A stretch of DNA of 64,000 bases from positions 513,864 through 577,863 of the forward strand of contig NW_019773625.1 in the NCBI RefSeq assembly GCF_001039355.2, given 5' to 3'. Shown here in pieces: positions 35,938 to 49,450 of the stretch (within the stretch, counting starts at the first letter, position 1; each line of letters opens with the position of its first letter). Origin of the DNA: Lingula anatina. Taxonomy: Eukaryota; Brachiopoda; Lingulata; Lingulida; Lingulidae. The translations under genes were made by a program, and so were the position numbers. Under the pieces are notes generated by a model, which made no database searches, had not been told where the DNA came from, and worked only from the letters and a program-made list of their open reading frames with translations.

Positions 35938-38900
35938 AAATTAGTTGAAAGTGGATTCAATTTTTTACTATAAATTTGGTAAATTTTAAGCAAGATTAAA
36001 TCTTTCTCCTCAAACAAACTATCAGTTAAAAACATAGACTAAATCATACTTTATATTTTACTTCAAAGAAAATACAAATATTCTCAGAGATATGGCTTAT
36101 GACTTAATCATTTTTGATCAAAATGAATTACAATTTTTTTTCAGTCTTAAAGTTAAAATCAGCTTTCAACTTCAAATTGTTCCAGGAACGGACCCACAGT
36201 GTACATATACATAAGATATGTACATGTCATATCTACCCATGTGCATATCTAACCAATCTGTGAAACAGTTCTACATAATGCACTTCTGCATCTTTTGCAG
36301 GAGCTTCAGCATCACTTCCAAACAGAGAGTTAAGTTTCAGCTTTCATTGCAAATCTACAAATTCAATTAAATCAATATACTCTGTCTCACGTAACTTTCC
36401 AGTTGACTTGCAAAGTAAGAGGTTATAAACAAGCTAGCTGTCGCAGTTGCTAGTAATGTCATTTTCCAATCCGTGCATGATAACACAAGTCAAAAATGAA
36501 AGATATTGGGCCTGAGCCACATATTTCATTCCATATGTGGGAGTTAGATGACCAGTACTAAGGGCTGGTAGTAAATTATAAGTTGACAGGGCTATCATGT
36601 CCCATTTGTCAAAAATACTGGCATATATATATATTTTTTTTTCATTTTAAATTTCTTTTTTCCATTTGCAGAAATTGCTCTGTCACTGGTGCCTGATGCT
36701 GTAGCCCTTTTTATAACCACCTGCTTTCTCAAATTTTACATGGAATAATTTGTCTATTGCTAGGTGCAAGAACTAGTACAGCTATTGTGGTGGAAGAATC
36801 CCAATTAAAAGTGTTTTCATGGCTAACCAATAAATAAGACTTCTCAGGTGGTGAGGAGACCCTTACCAAGAGCTAAGAGGAACATCCCCTAGTCTTAAAT
36901 CCAAGGCATGGCAGACTCTGCAAAACTCGTTTACCTCAACCAAATTTTCATATTTTTTTGTACTATATTAGATGAAATCAATAAGAACATTAGCCAACTT
37001 GATCATATTATGTGTAGTCTCAAAGTGTCTGAGCAATTCAGAGTCTGCTGTATCTCTATAATATGCATTTCATGCATATGTGTCAAGTTTCTTAGTTGTT
37101 GTACTTACGTCCTGGATGATAGGGACTCCCAAGTTCTGCATGTTAGTGATGATTCCTTTCTCCTCATCTGGAATGCCTGCGTGCTGGACCAGCTTCTTCA
37201 GGTTCTCATCAGATATTCCTACAGTAACACAGCCAACATTATTGTCCAAGTAAAAATATAAACAAGGAAGCAAAGCAGTCAAATGTACAGGCATAAACAA
37301 GAAATAAATAACAATGACAAAGCAACGAGTAGGGTTTTTGTCTATTTTGATGCAATATCACATAATGCTTTACCGTCAACACCTATTTTTAACCATGTAC
37401 CATAGGTAAAATGGGCATTAAGAAAATGTAACTTGCATGCCCACTTTTGAGCATTACCAGCATTAAAAGACAATGAGTAAATTCTTCGAGTTTGAAGCAA
37501 AACAGCAACAGTTACTGCAGTGGAAAGAAAAAAGACACTTCTATTAACCAACCCACCCAACCTTCAGGCCTGCAGGTTCACAGCATGCTAACACAAAAAT
37601 GACAAAGCATTGTACCTCCTTTATGGATGATGTAGAGCAGTATGATCCTGATCTTATCATTTGTGGTGACATTCTGATCCAGCAGAATAGGAACAATGTT
37701 TCTCATGTGGTCCTTTATCTTTTCTCCCTCAGCATCTGTACCCATAGCCAGGTCCTGGTTAAATGAAACAAATATATATTAAAGATGTTAAAAGATAGAT
37801 CTCTATTTCATTATTTTTCTGTTTGGATACACGGGCTGTTTTATCTATTGATCTGTTTATTTATTTAATCACCCTGTGCCCAACAAACATAAAATCTGTT
37901 TTTATTCAACTATTTTTTCTATTCTTTTTATCATTTATTCATTTGTCTACTCATTTATTAATCATTCATATATTTCATTACTTACTTATTTAATTATTCA
38001 TTTATTTTTTTTTGTTTATATCAAATTATTGTAAAAAGGCCGGAGGCCTTATATACAGTGAAATAAACTAAAAGTTAATCTATTTATCTATAAAATATCA
38101 TTCATTCATTCATCTATTCATTTATTCATTCACTTATTCATTCCTTCATTCATTTCCTTACCTGTTCCACCTTGCACAGTTTGTCCACATTGCCCTGGTA
38201 CTGTTTCATACAGTCCTCTGCCAGGTGGAGGTGCGTGGAGTACCGGGCCAGCTCTTTCTGGTACTGAGGCATCTTCTTCAACATCTGGGACAGATCACGC
38301 ATCGTGGTGGTGGACTTGCCAGACTCTGTGGTCACCATCCTCTTCTCTGTGGCAAACTTCTTCAGGTTCTTAGTCACAGCCCTGAAAAGAATTTATTCCA
38401 TTTTTTTTCAATTGAATCTTGTTATATTTATTTATTAGAGTTTAAATTAATCAATTCCTAGTTTAATGAATGTTGAAAATACGCAAAAAAAGTTTTTTAA
38501 AATTCATACAAAATGCGTGGTGGTAATATCAGATTACATTTGGTTGTATGGCTTTTAAAGCCATTGTTTTTGAAATGTGATTGTGATTAAAATGCAGTTT
38601 TTTTTCTAACAAGGCTGTTTGATATTTACAGGAATGATACACAACATAACAATTATGTCATGCAAAAATAGTTAGGTATACTATAGTGTATATATACATT
38701 TTTATGAATAGTAAAAACATAACAGTTAACAATGCATTTTATGTTGTTACTGTACTACCAGGGTACATGAAATGACTGTGTATGTGCATGCTTGTGTTTA
38801 TTCTCACAATATTTAGAATAAAACCATTCACAGTTTTCCTTTTTAAATCTCTGTTTTAAACATTTCTTGGTGAACACAGCATGCTGCATGAAGGTATGGT

Positions 38901-40037
38901 AAGCACTTCAGGAGAGGAAAATCTAGCAACAAAAGGTAAAAATCTTCAATTTAAAAGACAGAAGAGAAAATGGACAACAGAAACATGAAGATTTTTATGA
39001 ACAGACCACAAGTGATAAAAATACAACATAGCAAACTAAGGCTAACCTTAATGCAAATGTAACCGCTATAGAACGTAAAGCCATGATTCTGCAAATGAAA
39101 TAGTAAGCCAAAGCAAAGAAGAAAAACTTAATCCAAAACACTTCAGTAAAAAAAAAAAAAAAAAAAAAAACATAAGCTAGAGTATAATTATTACTGTGTA
39201 TCACTAAGGAGCACAAAGATGACCTGATAACTTTCATTCAAAAGAAGAAAATTCCTGAAAGAATATTTCAATCATGTCACTTGAATTGTTTCGCCACCTT
39301 TCCACCATAGGGGGAGGTGGGTGTGGGGGCAGGGGGAGCGACTTCCAGTTATTTTTCCACAAGAGGGCATCATCTTAAGTGGCAAAACAAGATCATGTGA
39401 CATGATCAAAACTAAACTTTTTTCTTCCTCCTTTTTCTTTTTTGCACCAAAAAGCATCAGATAATCTTTCTCTCATAAAGTGGAAAGAAAAGATGATTTT
39501 TGAATCAAAGCAAAGTTTACATTGTGATGTGACAGATGATTAAAATATATTTTCTCTAAAACAGTTAAACATGCAGTACTTTCAGATAAAAAAAGCAAGA
39601 CAACTAGATAGTGTTTTAAAAAATAGAAAAAATAAAGATGAAATTCAGGAATAAGAAAGGATGTAGAAAAATGCAATCATTTTTTTCATACATTCTATTT
39701 GAAAAGAGTACCTATTAGAGACTATCCTAATTAAACAACCAAAATCAGAAGGAAGGGAAAGTACAAGCAACAGGAAAATGGTCATATTAAAAGATACTAA
39801 GCTAAATACTTGAATTTGCAGAACACAAAAGAATAAGAAAAACTTCAACTTCATACCAATTTAAGACCTTGATGCAATTTGCTGTCCTTGTCACCAAATT
39901 TGTTCTGTGAGTAACGCGACACAGAAATAGAAAATGGACTTCTTAAAAACTATAAATTCTACATGCATGAATCACCTTCCACCTCTTCTCCTTAAAGTGA
40001 CTTACCCACCTCAAAAAAAAAAAAAATAATAATAAAA

Positions 40038-40080
<43 letters not shown>

Positions 40081-43000
40081 CTTCCTCATTTCATTTCATT
40101 CCTTGTCTAAAAATGACTCCTTCTTGACTAATTCCCTGTCTAAAAATACCCTTCATCCTCCTTGGATGACAATTTCACAATTTGCCCCCCCCCCCCCCCC
40201 CCCCAAAAAAAAACCCACCCCACCACCCCTCAACCCCCCACCCCCTCCTTCCTCTCTATAAAGACTTACTGTGACACCACAGCAATGTGCTGGTGCCGTA
40301 GCTCCGTCCAGAGTTCATCATTGTCATCCAACAAAACTTCCTTCTCCTGGACATCACCTCCCACTGTGTTCTCATATCTAGGAAGATAACACACAATGCC
40401 ATATCAGTCAACCAACACCAGCCCCACGCCAGCTGCCAGTCAAAATCAAACCAAAATTTGCCCAGTTATTGGCTCATATATCTGCATTGGGTAAGCAGTT
40501 TCTTAGCTTTATACATCCAGTGTAATGAATAAAAGGTCTCAACTCATACCAATATCATTAAAAAGATACATATTATTTTATTTTCAGTCGTAGTTCCTGT
40601 CTTACCTGTAAACATCATTTTCAATGGGCAGCAGGTCATAGGCCATAGCTTGGAATGATAACTCGTGTAACAGAGGGGAGACAGGATCAAAGCCACGGTC
40701 CAGGATAATCAGCTGGGAACGTTCTTTCTGGGGGCCCTATAGATCATTAAAAATAACAGTAATAAAATCAATTAAAATAACAACAACAATAACAGAACCC
40801 GATTTACCTCTATCTCATAACCCTCTGATAGTTAAATCTTCTGAATCCTTTTGACCTCATTCAGAATAGGGGACAAACTAGTCCGAGGCTCTAATATGGC
40901 CAACCCACTTGAATACTTCCCCACGGGATATCTATTCAGTGTCTATTAGTGGATTAGACAGCAAGCTTTGTAGTAAGTCGCCATATTTGACCCTCGGACA
41001 ATTTAGTCCCCTATTCTGAATGGGGCCTGATATTGTTTACATGTTATTTCAGTCTATTCCGTGTTACTAACCTCCCCCATGGTATGGTCATCAGCTTTAT
41101 AGGCATCCAGCTTCTGCTGCACCAGCTGAGCAAACTCAACATTCTTGTCAAAGTCACTGAAATAACCCAGCATTAACATTGAGGTGAAACATAATACAAA
41201 ACCAATGCCGTGTTCTCTTTCAGTATGACTTTTTTTCCTTTTCTTTCTTTCTTTCTTTTTTTTAAACATATGCCAACTGGTTTTCAATTTAGGGTCATTT
41301 TTGTTCCCACTTTCTTTAAATCAGTTTTTTCTTCTTGCTACATGATAAAATGCATGGTCTTATCTAATACTTCGAATCAAAAGCATTAACCTTTATTGAA
41401 TGTTCTTATTTGTTAAACAAGTAATAATCTTTGATCCCAATCAAGTAACACATAAATCTTAGGGATGTGGCATTCTCATCAACAGAGACCCTACCTTCTG
41501 TATCTGACTGAAGGGTATTCTCCCAGGGTGGCACACAGCGTGGCAATCTGCTCAGCACATCTCTCCAGGTGCGGAATTCTACCAGAATGGCGGCTCGGGT
41601 TGTAGTACACTTGGAATATGTCAGGAGAATCCAGAGAGAAAACCTATAGAATGGATGACGGGAATTTGACTCCAGTAACAGAAAGCAATGTCAAAAATGT
41701 GTATTTCAACTGTATATTTGATGATAGATAGATTTTAAGTTTTCCACTTCAAATGTATATACCAGAATCTGCAAAATTAAAAAATAATAATAATGATCTC
41801 ATGTGCTTAACCATCTTAGAAAGTGAAAACCAGCAGAATATGCATTAACGGTTTTTAACAATGTTTTTTATTATCATTATAAACTTGACTAAATTTTAAA
41901 GAAAAAATCTCACCTGTCCTTCATATGGCAGAAAAGCAATGTTTATCTCTTTCAAAGCTTTAATTTTCTTGGCAGCAGTAGACTTACATAGTTTGTTGAA
42001 TAGCTCATCAGGGCAAGCTGAAATATGAGCCAAAAAAGATTTAAATCAGTAAAAGACAGCACCTAATATTAAGTTTTAATTTCCATAAACCTTAACAATC
42101 AGTAGTTATACTTCCAAAATTTCTAATTATATTGAAAACATATAATTTTTTATGTATAACTTTATTTTTGTCTACACAACTTCTATTTCTGTAATAAAAT
42201 TTTCATTCTGTGTGGATGGCTTAGGTATAAAATAAACATTAACATTAAAAAACATTTCCAATGCACAGGAGAGCTGCATGATTTTTTTATTATCCATCTT
42301 TAATTAAATTTTTTTTTAATTATTTTGTTATCATTTTTTGCATTCACAATGTGTTCCAATACTTGTCACTTTATTTACCAATATCTAACACTCCACTGGC
42401 CTTAAGCAAAAATGATCAAATTAAAAAATCTTACTAGCCCTGTTTTACTCTTTTTTGTATGTGGTGCCTTGGACCATCATAACACATTCAGACTGATAAC
42501 AATTAGGAAATTACCTTCTGTAAAGTACACATGGGCACACTTGTACTGGCAGTTAGTTGGGGAGTTGAAATCATGGATCAACTGATTGATACTCTGTAAA
42601 ACAATAATAAAGAAAGAAAGAAAAGAAAATCATATCTATCAGGTGAACAATTTTGTCCGATTTAGTAACCCTAATTAGTGTTGTAATTACTCATGAAAAA
42701 TACATAGACCCATGTGTAGTGTAGATTGGGCTTCAAAGCCCATCCTCTTCACATTTTAATTTCCACATAAGGCTCCTGAACTGGTAAACATCTCTGAAAA
42801 ACAAAGATGCTGGCACGCATTGTAACTGAAACTCAAGGTAATCTGCCCACATTCCTTAATGAAATCACATCCATTTGCCTGTCAAAGCATTCCCCATGTG
42901 TAGGCGTCAAATAGATACTTGTATATTTAGTTTCAAATTAATATCCTCACTTCATTAAGGCAGAGGAAATCCACTCAGATAATCACGTCACTGAATTATC

Positions 43001-46000
43001 ACACAGTTCCTATTTTTGACTCTGATGTCCTGGCATGCTGAAAGCAACTTGTAAACACCATCATGACACCTAGAAACATCATGATTCAGTCATCCAGCTC
43101 AAGTGAATGTTTTCTTTAATTTTTTTTTTTTTTTCTGGTACCAGATTGAAAAATGTCAGCATCTTTTAATACTTCTATACGTTTTAATGAGGACACTTAT
43201 GATCATAAAGTCATCTGCTCATTAGTGATATTTCACCTTACTAATGATGTATATCATGAATGCAGGTAACTTATAAACATCTGGTCCAAGAAACATTATT
43301 TGACCAATTACAGATTATGCTGTTAAAATACAGTAATAACGTAAAATTTTTCAAATGCCTCACTTCTCATATTTTACTTTTCCAAGATTTAGCATTCTCA
43401 GAAATTCATGACATGAAGTAACTGTACATAATCAACATTTTAAGTATCACCAACAAAACGTCTTTTTTTTTTTTTTTTTTTTTTGGGGGGGGGGGGGGTG
43501 GGGCACATCATTTTGTTTAAATTTGTGACTGTTCATTTTAGAAAATATCCCTTGGTGTTTTGTACAAGTACTAACCTTTTCTACAGGAGTGATCAGATAC
43601 ACTGCTTCAAGTAATGGTAATGGCTCTCTCTTCTTGTTCAGATCCTCTACCACTGAGCAATGACAACAACAACAAAAAAATTTCAATACTTGAAAATTTC
43701 ACTTACTTTTTCAAAATTTATCATTTTCTGACACTCACAAAGATGCCTTTTCTTACAGACTTTGAAACAGCATTCTAAAATATTACTCGTAGAACAACTT
43801 TCAGGAATAATTATAAATGATGACCATTGCAATGCCTCAAACATTGGTTTACGCTTCAAGGAGAAATCCAGTTATCTTACAAATTGCGTATTTAACATAC
43901 GGTGTTGCTAGCTTACAAACACTTAATCATAAGCAGAACTTTTTTTACCTGATACATAGCAGATTCAGTAAAATTGCATTATATCTTAATCATTCCTTTG
44001 TCCCAGCTATTCTCAATGTACATTGATAGAATTCTTATTTCATCGTTTCAACTCACATGTAATGCCCTCTGACATGATCTCGTGCATTTTGCAGCATGCA
44101 GAAATCATGCGCATGCTCAGCTGGTCCACGACAAGGACTTTCCATTCTTCTCTCTTCTTGACACCCCTCACAACGTCTGACAAAATTTCTAAAAAATAAA
44201 TAATTAAGAAAATTTAGCCCCATATTTTGGAGGTCCTTGGTGCTTATCACTGTAATGAATTTTTCAATTTTAGGTGAAGTACAAAAAGCTCCAAAAGAAC
44301 CCCCTGGTACAAAAAAAAAAAACTTATGGAAATCCCTGCTACTGTAACATTAGAACTGAATCATATTAAAATTTCGAAATGCACATAAACAACTTCCTCT
44401 CACCACAACAAGGCATGTGTCCTTTAACAAATTACTTCTGTATGGGTGACAAATTAAAATGTTAACTTAAGGTATTGTTTGGTTTAATCAGCAGGCTATA
44501 TTAGGTCTTTTTCGGACAACTGGTTTCAACAGGTCGATCTTTCTAAAAAAATATTTTTTTAATCAAACATCTGATGATGCAAGTAATTTTCTTAACAAAC
44601 CTACTTCTCTTGCTCAGGAAAAATAAAAATCAATGCTATAAATAATATAAATAAGGTAAAGGTTTTCATATATATACAAGTACTTAGAGTCAAGCATATT
44701 TTAAATTTCACAGTTATGCTGGCAAGACATTACTCCCCTGTTCAAGCATACAAAAAAAAAAAAAAAAAAAAAAAAAGCCAACACATGTATCCGTCACATT
44801 AAAATAACCTGACCAGACTCTGAGAGCTGTATTGATTCTGTAGTCTCTGAGGCAAATGGCAACTATCTGTAATTTAATGCAGTATATTGATTGAGGGTTC
44901 CATACATAGATACATGCACACACAACATACCAGGACTTCCACGGATTGATCAATAAAATGTCATTTCTCCCTCACACAAAATATCCTATGAAGTATGAAA
45001 ATAACCAGTTGGGCTGACATTTTTCTTTTAACAGTGCAAGGACAGAGTCTCAGATTTTCTTCTTCCTATATTTTCTAACATATTATTGGTAATATTATTA
45101 ACAGTTCTGTGCTCCATAATAACTTAATTAAATGGCTGCATATGATACATTATAGGTATACTTCAGATATTTGGTCCTAAATATAATCTTTGTATTATTG
45201 ATAACTGTTTAGAACTTTCATTATTTTGTTCCTTCACCAAGTGTCAAAGAATGGCAGTTTTAAAATGTTCTGCCTTCTCACCAGCCTATTTTGAATGCTT
45301 TTATATGTATTTATAAAAGAGAATTTAGCTGCTGGCTTTAAATATTATAATTTGCAAATTATCTATATTGTATGTGCAAATGTGGTAATCCTAATGAGAC
45401 CAACACCAAGTGTCTACAATGCCTCTAATGAAGAACTGCTGTTTCTTATTTTTTAGGTTAACCACAATAAGTACAATGTCCTAACTTAATATATACTTTT
45501 CTTTCCTTTACTAAAAAGTGACACCTGCTTAATTTCATGGCAACTATGGATTGGCCCTACAAAAATTTCAATATACTGATTACTATTCTCTCATAAATTT
45601 TAGAGAAACCAAGTTTTTTAAAAAATATCTCTTTAAGGAAAACATACAGACATGATATTAATAACAAGTTTAATGAATGTGCAAATCATATACTACTAAG
45701 GTACCCGGGACCTGGTTCATACAGTAACATACAAAAAAGAATTCAAGGACTTTCAAGGACTTCTGAAGCTCTAAATTCAGTATTTTTCAACTTCAAGGAC
45801 TTATTGAATGTACATAGGGGCAACGTATTAGCCAAGGGATATCTGTACAGTGCCCATATTCTGCCAATACGTCCCTTTTTGTGTAGAGCACCTACTAGTA
45901 CTGGTATTCAATCACAACAGAAAGCACTATAACCTGATGCTAGGAATTTTTCTTGAAATGCTTACTTCTGATTTTATCAATAACGAGGTGAAAAAATGCC

Positions 46001-47532
46001 TTTGTTTAATGAAACATCATAAAAGTTATGGCCTCATATCTCCTAAACAAAAGGAATTAAAAACCAAACACTGGCACTAGATTGTGGTTCTCAGTCACGT
46101 TGTACACCATGCCAGTTTCCATGATGATAATATCTTGCTTATACCCCCTTTACACTGGACGGCGTCCTTTCTGCGTCCTCTCTGCGACCATGAAGTTTGG
46201 CATCGCTGTGGTCTTAATAAGGAAGCACGAGCACTGATTTTGTATCAGAAGAACGCTCAATGATCGGCCAGTTGTCGGCAGGTAAAATATTATAATTTTT
46301 TAACTCTCAAATGGGGCCGTGCTGCTGGACGCAGAAAGGATGCCGTCCAGTGTAAAGGGGCCCTTAGTAACAGAGTTATGTCAAAAACCAATTACTGTAT
46401 CTCACTTTTCAAAGCATCGAAATGGACAAATTATGTCTGAACACCCCAGAAGTGAGTAGTATAATAAAACAAATAAAGAAATAAAAAGGACTTTGTGCTC
46501 TAAAGATGTTGATTATTAATGCACTAATATAAAAAAAAAGTATTTCACATAAAAGAATTTACAGCATATCAAACCCAATTAACCATACAACTGAGCATGA
46601 TTAAGGCAAGAAAGTAAGTCATTAAGTAAATGTGTATGTACTAGGCTTGCACGAAAATATGACGTCAATGGCAGGTTTGATGATTATGACAATTAACTTA
46701 TCAATTTAATCAGGGAATATCACCCATTTTTTTTTTTTTTTCATTTCTTTTTAAAACTAATCCTTCAGACTCTGGGACACTAAAGAATATTTATAAATTT
46801 TGGTGGTAGGGCTTGAGGCTGGATATCTGGACAAACATAATATATGTTTTTCAGTCATTTATGTGCATGATTGAAAAATATTAATAGCTACTTTCATAAA
46901 AATCCTGTTGAAAAACCAAAATAATATCTGAGTACGAAGTTACTGGCAACAGTGCAAATTGTATGTTCACGTTTATATCTAAGCAAACTTTTTATTTCAA
47001 GTGTCAGGAAATATTTCAGTTATGTTTGAATTATTTGTTGATTTTCTAAAGTGTGATAATGACTCGTGCTTCCCTGCTGTAAATTTAAAACGAAACTTTA
47101 GAATTTAATGAGGGTCCCACCCATTCAATTTTACAAGTCATAATTCTAACTCCGAAGATAATGATATCATGCCGCGTATCTCCCATAACCATTCAAGTTC
47201 AATCATTTTACTATTAAGGCTAAAACATAAGATCATCATCATCATTTTAACGCTTTTCTGTAAGGACCGCGGATATTATATACGGCCTATTATATATAGT
47301 AAATTATCAGTAATAACACTGACATATCGACGAGTTTACTGCGATCTCGATAGAGCATTTCTGATCTCCAAAAAAAATCTAAACCATAACCAAGATTTGA
47401 AATATGTGCGTTTCAATAAACAAGTGCTAACTGCACAGTTACTGTACATAATCCTTAAAATAATGAATGACAAGCAGTAATTTTCATAAATTTTCTATAC
47501 TCACTTTGATGGACTGCCTGCTTCAGCGCCAT
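27945..47532 (-). CDS. STXBP1: STXBP1 / Munc18-1 / UNC-18, Sec1-Munc18 protein (16 coding exons, 603 aa)
   Basis: Syntaxin-binding SM protein: it clamps closed syntaxin-1 and templates SNARE assembly for synaptic vesicle exocytosis, acting in the cytosol at the presynaptic membrane. Exons: 47505-47532, 44057-44188, 43576-43652, 42515-42593, 41914-42017, 41495-41643, 41072-41156, 40606-40736, 40270-40377, 38162-38381, 37616-37754, 37109-37218, 30162-30275, 29462-29547, 28966-29123, 27945-28036. All phases chain to 1812 nt. The length equals human isoform a (603). Hallmarks are [39 protein letters not shown], a [20 protein letters not shown] hairpin, [53 protein letters not shown] and [16 protein letters not shown]. 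The start [10 protein letters not shown] aligns with the vertebrate N-terminus. Confidence 0.96.
28666..28921. mobile_element. MITE-like inverted-repeat element, family A copy 2
   Basis: Same family as 11243-11488. The right end AGGCATGGGAACCCAGTCTA is shared, as is the central GTAA(T)TA block, and the arms GGATCGATCTACCTCC and GGAGATGGGTCGATCC are imperfect inverted repeats. It stops about 45 nt short of the STXBP1 exon 15 donor side. Non-coding. Confidence 0.7.
29640..29696. repeat. (GAAA)n/(GA)n purine tract
   Basis: Purine-only low-complexity run in the STXBP1 intron between exons 14 and 13. No coding role. Confidence 0.9.
32576..32638 (-). CDS. STXBP1: Candidate STXBP1 alternative exon 12b (63 nt, duplicate of the 3' half of exon 12)
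   Basis: On the minus strand CAACTAG precedes 21 open codons that begin [10 protein letters not shown] and end [11 protein letters not shown], followed by a good donor GTATGTGAG. Exon 12 (37109-37218) ends [22 protein letters not shown], so the two align over 20 residues. Within NMQNLG and the final IQ, several codons differ only at synonymous sites (AAC/AAT, TTG/CTG, GGA/GGC, CAG/CAA), which suggests protein-level constraint. It is phase 0 on both sides, so it can be inserted between exons 12 and 13 without a frameshift. It cannot replace all of exon 12, because joining exon 11 (phase 1) to it reaches a stop. An in-frame TAG lies immediately upstream, so it cannot extend leftward. Expression is unproven. 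Confidence 0.6.
35888..35939. repeat. (AAAT)n microsatellite
   Basis: About 13 tandem AAAT units in STXBP1 intron 12. Confidence 0.95.
37855..38160. repeat. Degenerate TTCA/TTTA tetranucleotide region
   Basis: T-rich stretch full of ATTCATTCATT and TTTATTTATTCA units. It fills most of the intron between exons 11 and 10 of STXBP1 and runs up to the exon 10 donor. Confidence 0.8.
40026..40080. repeat. (AATA)n microsatellite
   Basis: About 13 tandem AAAT-type units, followed 100 nt later by a poly-C/poly-A run (40187-40211), in the STXBP1 intron between exons 10 and 9. Confidence 0.95.
40858..41022. mobile_element. MITE-like element with about 43-bp inverted repeats, family C
   Basis: Left end CATTCAGAATAGGGGAC and right end GTCCCCTATTCTGAATG are inverse copies. 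The repeat extends, with mismatches, through TCCGAG and ATATGGC on each side. It is 165 bp with no coding capacity, in the STXBP1 intron between exons 8 and 7, ending 50 nt from exon 7. No clear target-site duplication. Confidence 0.7.
46145..46360. mobile_element. MITE-like element with 34-bp inverted repeats, family D
   Basis: 46145-46178 and 46327-46360 are inverse copies with one mismatch in 34. The left arm starts CCCCTTTACACTGGACGGC and the right arm ends GCCGTCCAGTGTAAAGGGG. The interior is about 150 bp of unique sequence. TIRs of the form (GGG)CCCTTTACACTGG are common in PIF/Harbinger-type elements; that assignment is an inference. Lies in STXBP1 intron 1. Confidence 0.8.
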
Positions 47533-48287
47533 CTTGATTATTGACGTTAGAGGCTCATGGGATACTGAAATAAAATAGGAAAGATTGCTTTCAATTATTA
47601 CGAATTCGACTGATATATTTTGCCCAACACTATTGGTGTATAATAATTTATATTATGATTTCATATAACGAAAGTTATTTATAGTATTGACGTTATCTCG
47701 TCGATTCTCGCTGATTTTAATTAGGTCACGACATCTAAAGAGGGCTGGGATCATCGTATTTCATTGATTGATATGGACTATCAGCTTGTTGCGGCAAAAT
47801 GCAACTAGGAAGCCGGGTCTTTCCCTCGCAGGTGTAAAATATTGCAAACGCAGAATGCACAAGCGCTAAATATCGACAGATAAGGAGTATTCGATCACTC
47901 CAATAAGCTACAGCAGCCAAGCACAGGTGGGTATACTCATTCAGTTGTTGTTGTTGTTGTGACTACCCATGATGTCAATATTGTAAACTGCTATGACATG
48001 TGCGATGCGATGTGGTGAAATTGACAGCATGTAGATTACAATTCAACTGGGTCATTGTCAGGTCAGGCCTTAATAAATATTGTAATCGGGCATTGAATCA
48101 TAGGTCACTTCCGATTTGAATCCAAATACACGTAGCTCCCACTTCAGAATCAGAAAATGTAGAAGGTTGATGGGATTGAAGTAAACTGTAGAACTGAACA
48201 TTGAGAATGTTTTAGTTTAAAACATCGTGGGTGGTTCAGCTGAGCAGAGGCAGATATTGTACATGTGGAATTGCAAGTGGTATCGCT
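47533..48287. promoter_or_regulatory. Head-to-head gap, candidate shared promoter region
   Basis: 755 bp separate the STXBP1 start codon (minus) from a candidate + strand first coding exon. I see no exon here beyond likely 5' UTRs and cannot place a TATA box. A GTT triplet run sits near 47945. A bidirectional promoter is inferred only from the layout. Confidence 0.3.
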
Positions 48288-48345
48288 ATGGCTGAAGTCG
48301 GAGTCAATGCTACAAACACCACACATAGCGAAGATGTAGAGCATG
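48288..48345 (+). CDS. Candidate first coding exon A of the right-hand gene
   Basis: ATG at 48288 opens MAEVGVNATNTTHSEDVEH and ends in phase 1 at ATG|GTAAATGAG, a usable donor. Phase 1 fits the exon at 62971. The peptide has no recognisable domain. The ATG is preceded by a probable 5' UTR and lies just beyond the STXBP1 start on the other strand. The main doubt is the 14.6-kb intron it would need and the shortness of the exon. Confidence 0.4.
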
Positions 48346-49411
48346 GTAAATGAGTATGATCTATTTTATATTTGTTTATACTGTGTATTTCATCCTCCAA
48401 GATCAACTTATATTTGGAAACTTTACATGGCACTTGAGTCTGTTCTCTTTACTTGCATATATGTAGACATTGAACTGTGAACTTTTAACATTATCAACCA
48501 GAGAAGACTGGTATAGTGTAAAGTTAAGTTAAAGGGGACAGTACCCGACAAGTTGGCCTGGTATTTGTCTGCAATTCATAATCTGTTCTGTGCTAGTATT
48601 TTGATGGTATGCTTCCTTTTTAGCTGCCTGCCTATCAGTGTCTTTTTAAAAATTTGTTTTATAATTTTATTTTTCTTTTTGGATCAGTGTCATCATTTAC
48701 AGTTCAAGTTACTTTCTCCTTCAGTTTTAACATGTTTTTCAAACATTTTCCCCATTAATCTTGGTATATGATATTTTAAGTAATTTACAGTATGGACTTA
48801 AAGATAAAAAAGCACTTTTTATTTATTCTAATGTAGATGTGGTGGACTGATGCCATTAGGAGGAAATAGGTTAGTAGTAAGTTGTTATCTTTAAACACAT
48901 TAGGAAGTGGTCAGATACGGCGGTCAAGTTTAAATAGACTTTCTAGTAAACCAGGACTTAAATCATTTGAGTCACTATGGGGTTTTATAATCATAAGCAT
49001 GTACGTGCTTCTGCATCAGTCACCTTTCAATTATTTTTTTGCAAAATTATGAAAAAAGAATGAATCATAGATTGACAGATTGGCTTTTGGTGCATTGCAT
49101 AGGTTTTCTTCAAGAGACATGTCACTATGCCCAGCTGGGTTACCTTAAAGGTATACTAGTAAGTGCTTTGCATATTTCCTTAAAGATGTACATATGAAAA
49201 ATTAAATGCCCCGGAGTTATATTTTTTGTATCTATATATCCTGTAAAGCTTATCAGCTTTTCTAATTTGGCCCTAAAATTTCTGTCAAATAAAAGTACTT
49301 GGTGTTGATATGTTTCCTTTTGCAATGTATAGGAAGACTTGGCAGATATTTAAACAATATCATTTGATTAAAAGTGATATAAAACATGAAACCACTCAAC
49401 CAATGATACAT

Positions 49412-49450
<39 letters not shown>

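Larger units (their letters stand above)
30276..37108. other. STXBP1 intron 12 (6.8 kb)
   Basis: The longest intron of the gene. It is AT-rich with several microsatellites, including (AAAT)n at 35888-35939 and ATA runs near 33500. Apart from the exon-like segment at 32576-32638, I see no coding exon and no complete mobile element. Confidence 0.7.
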
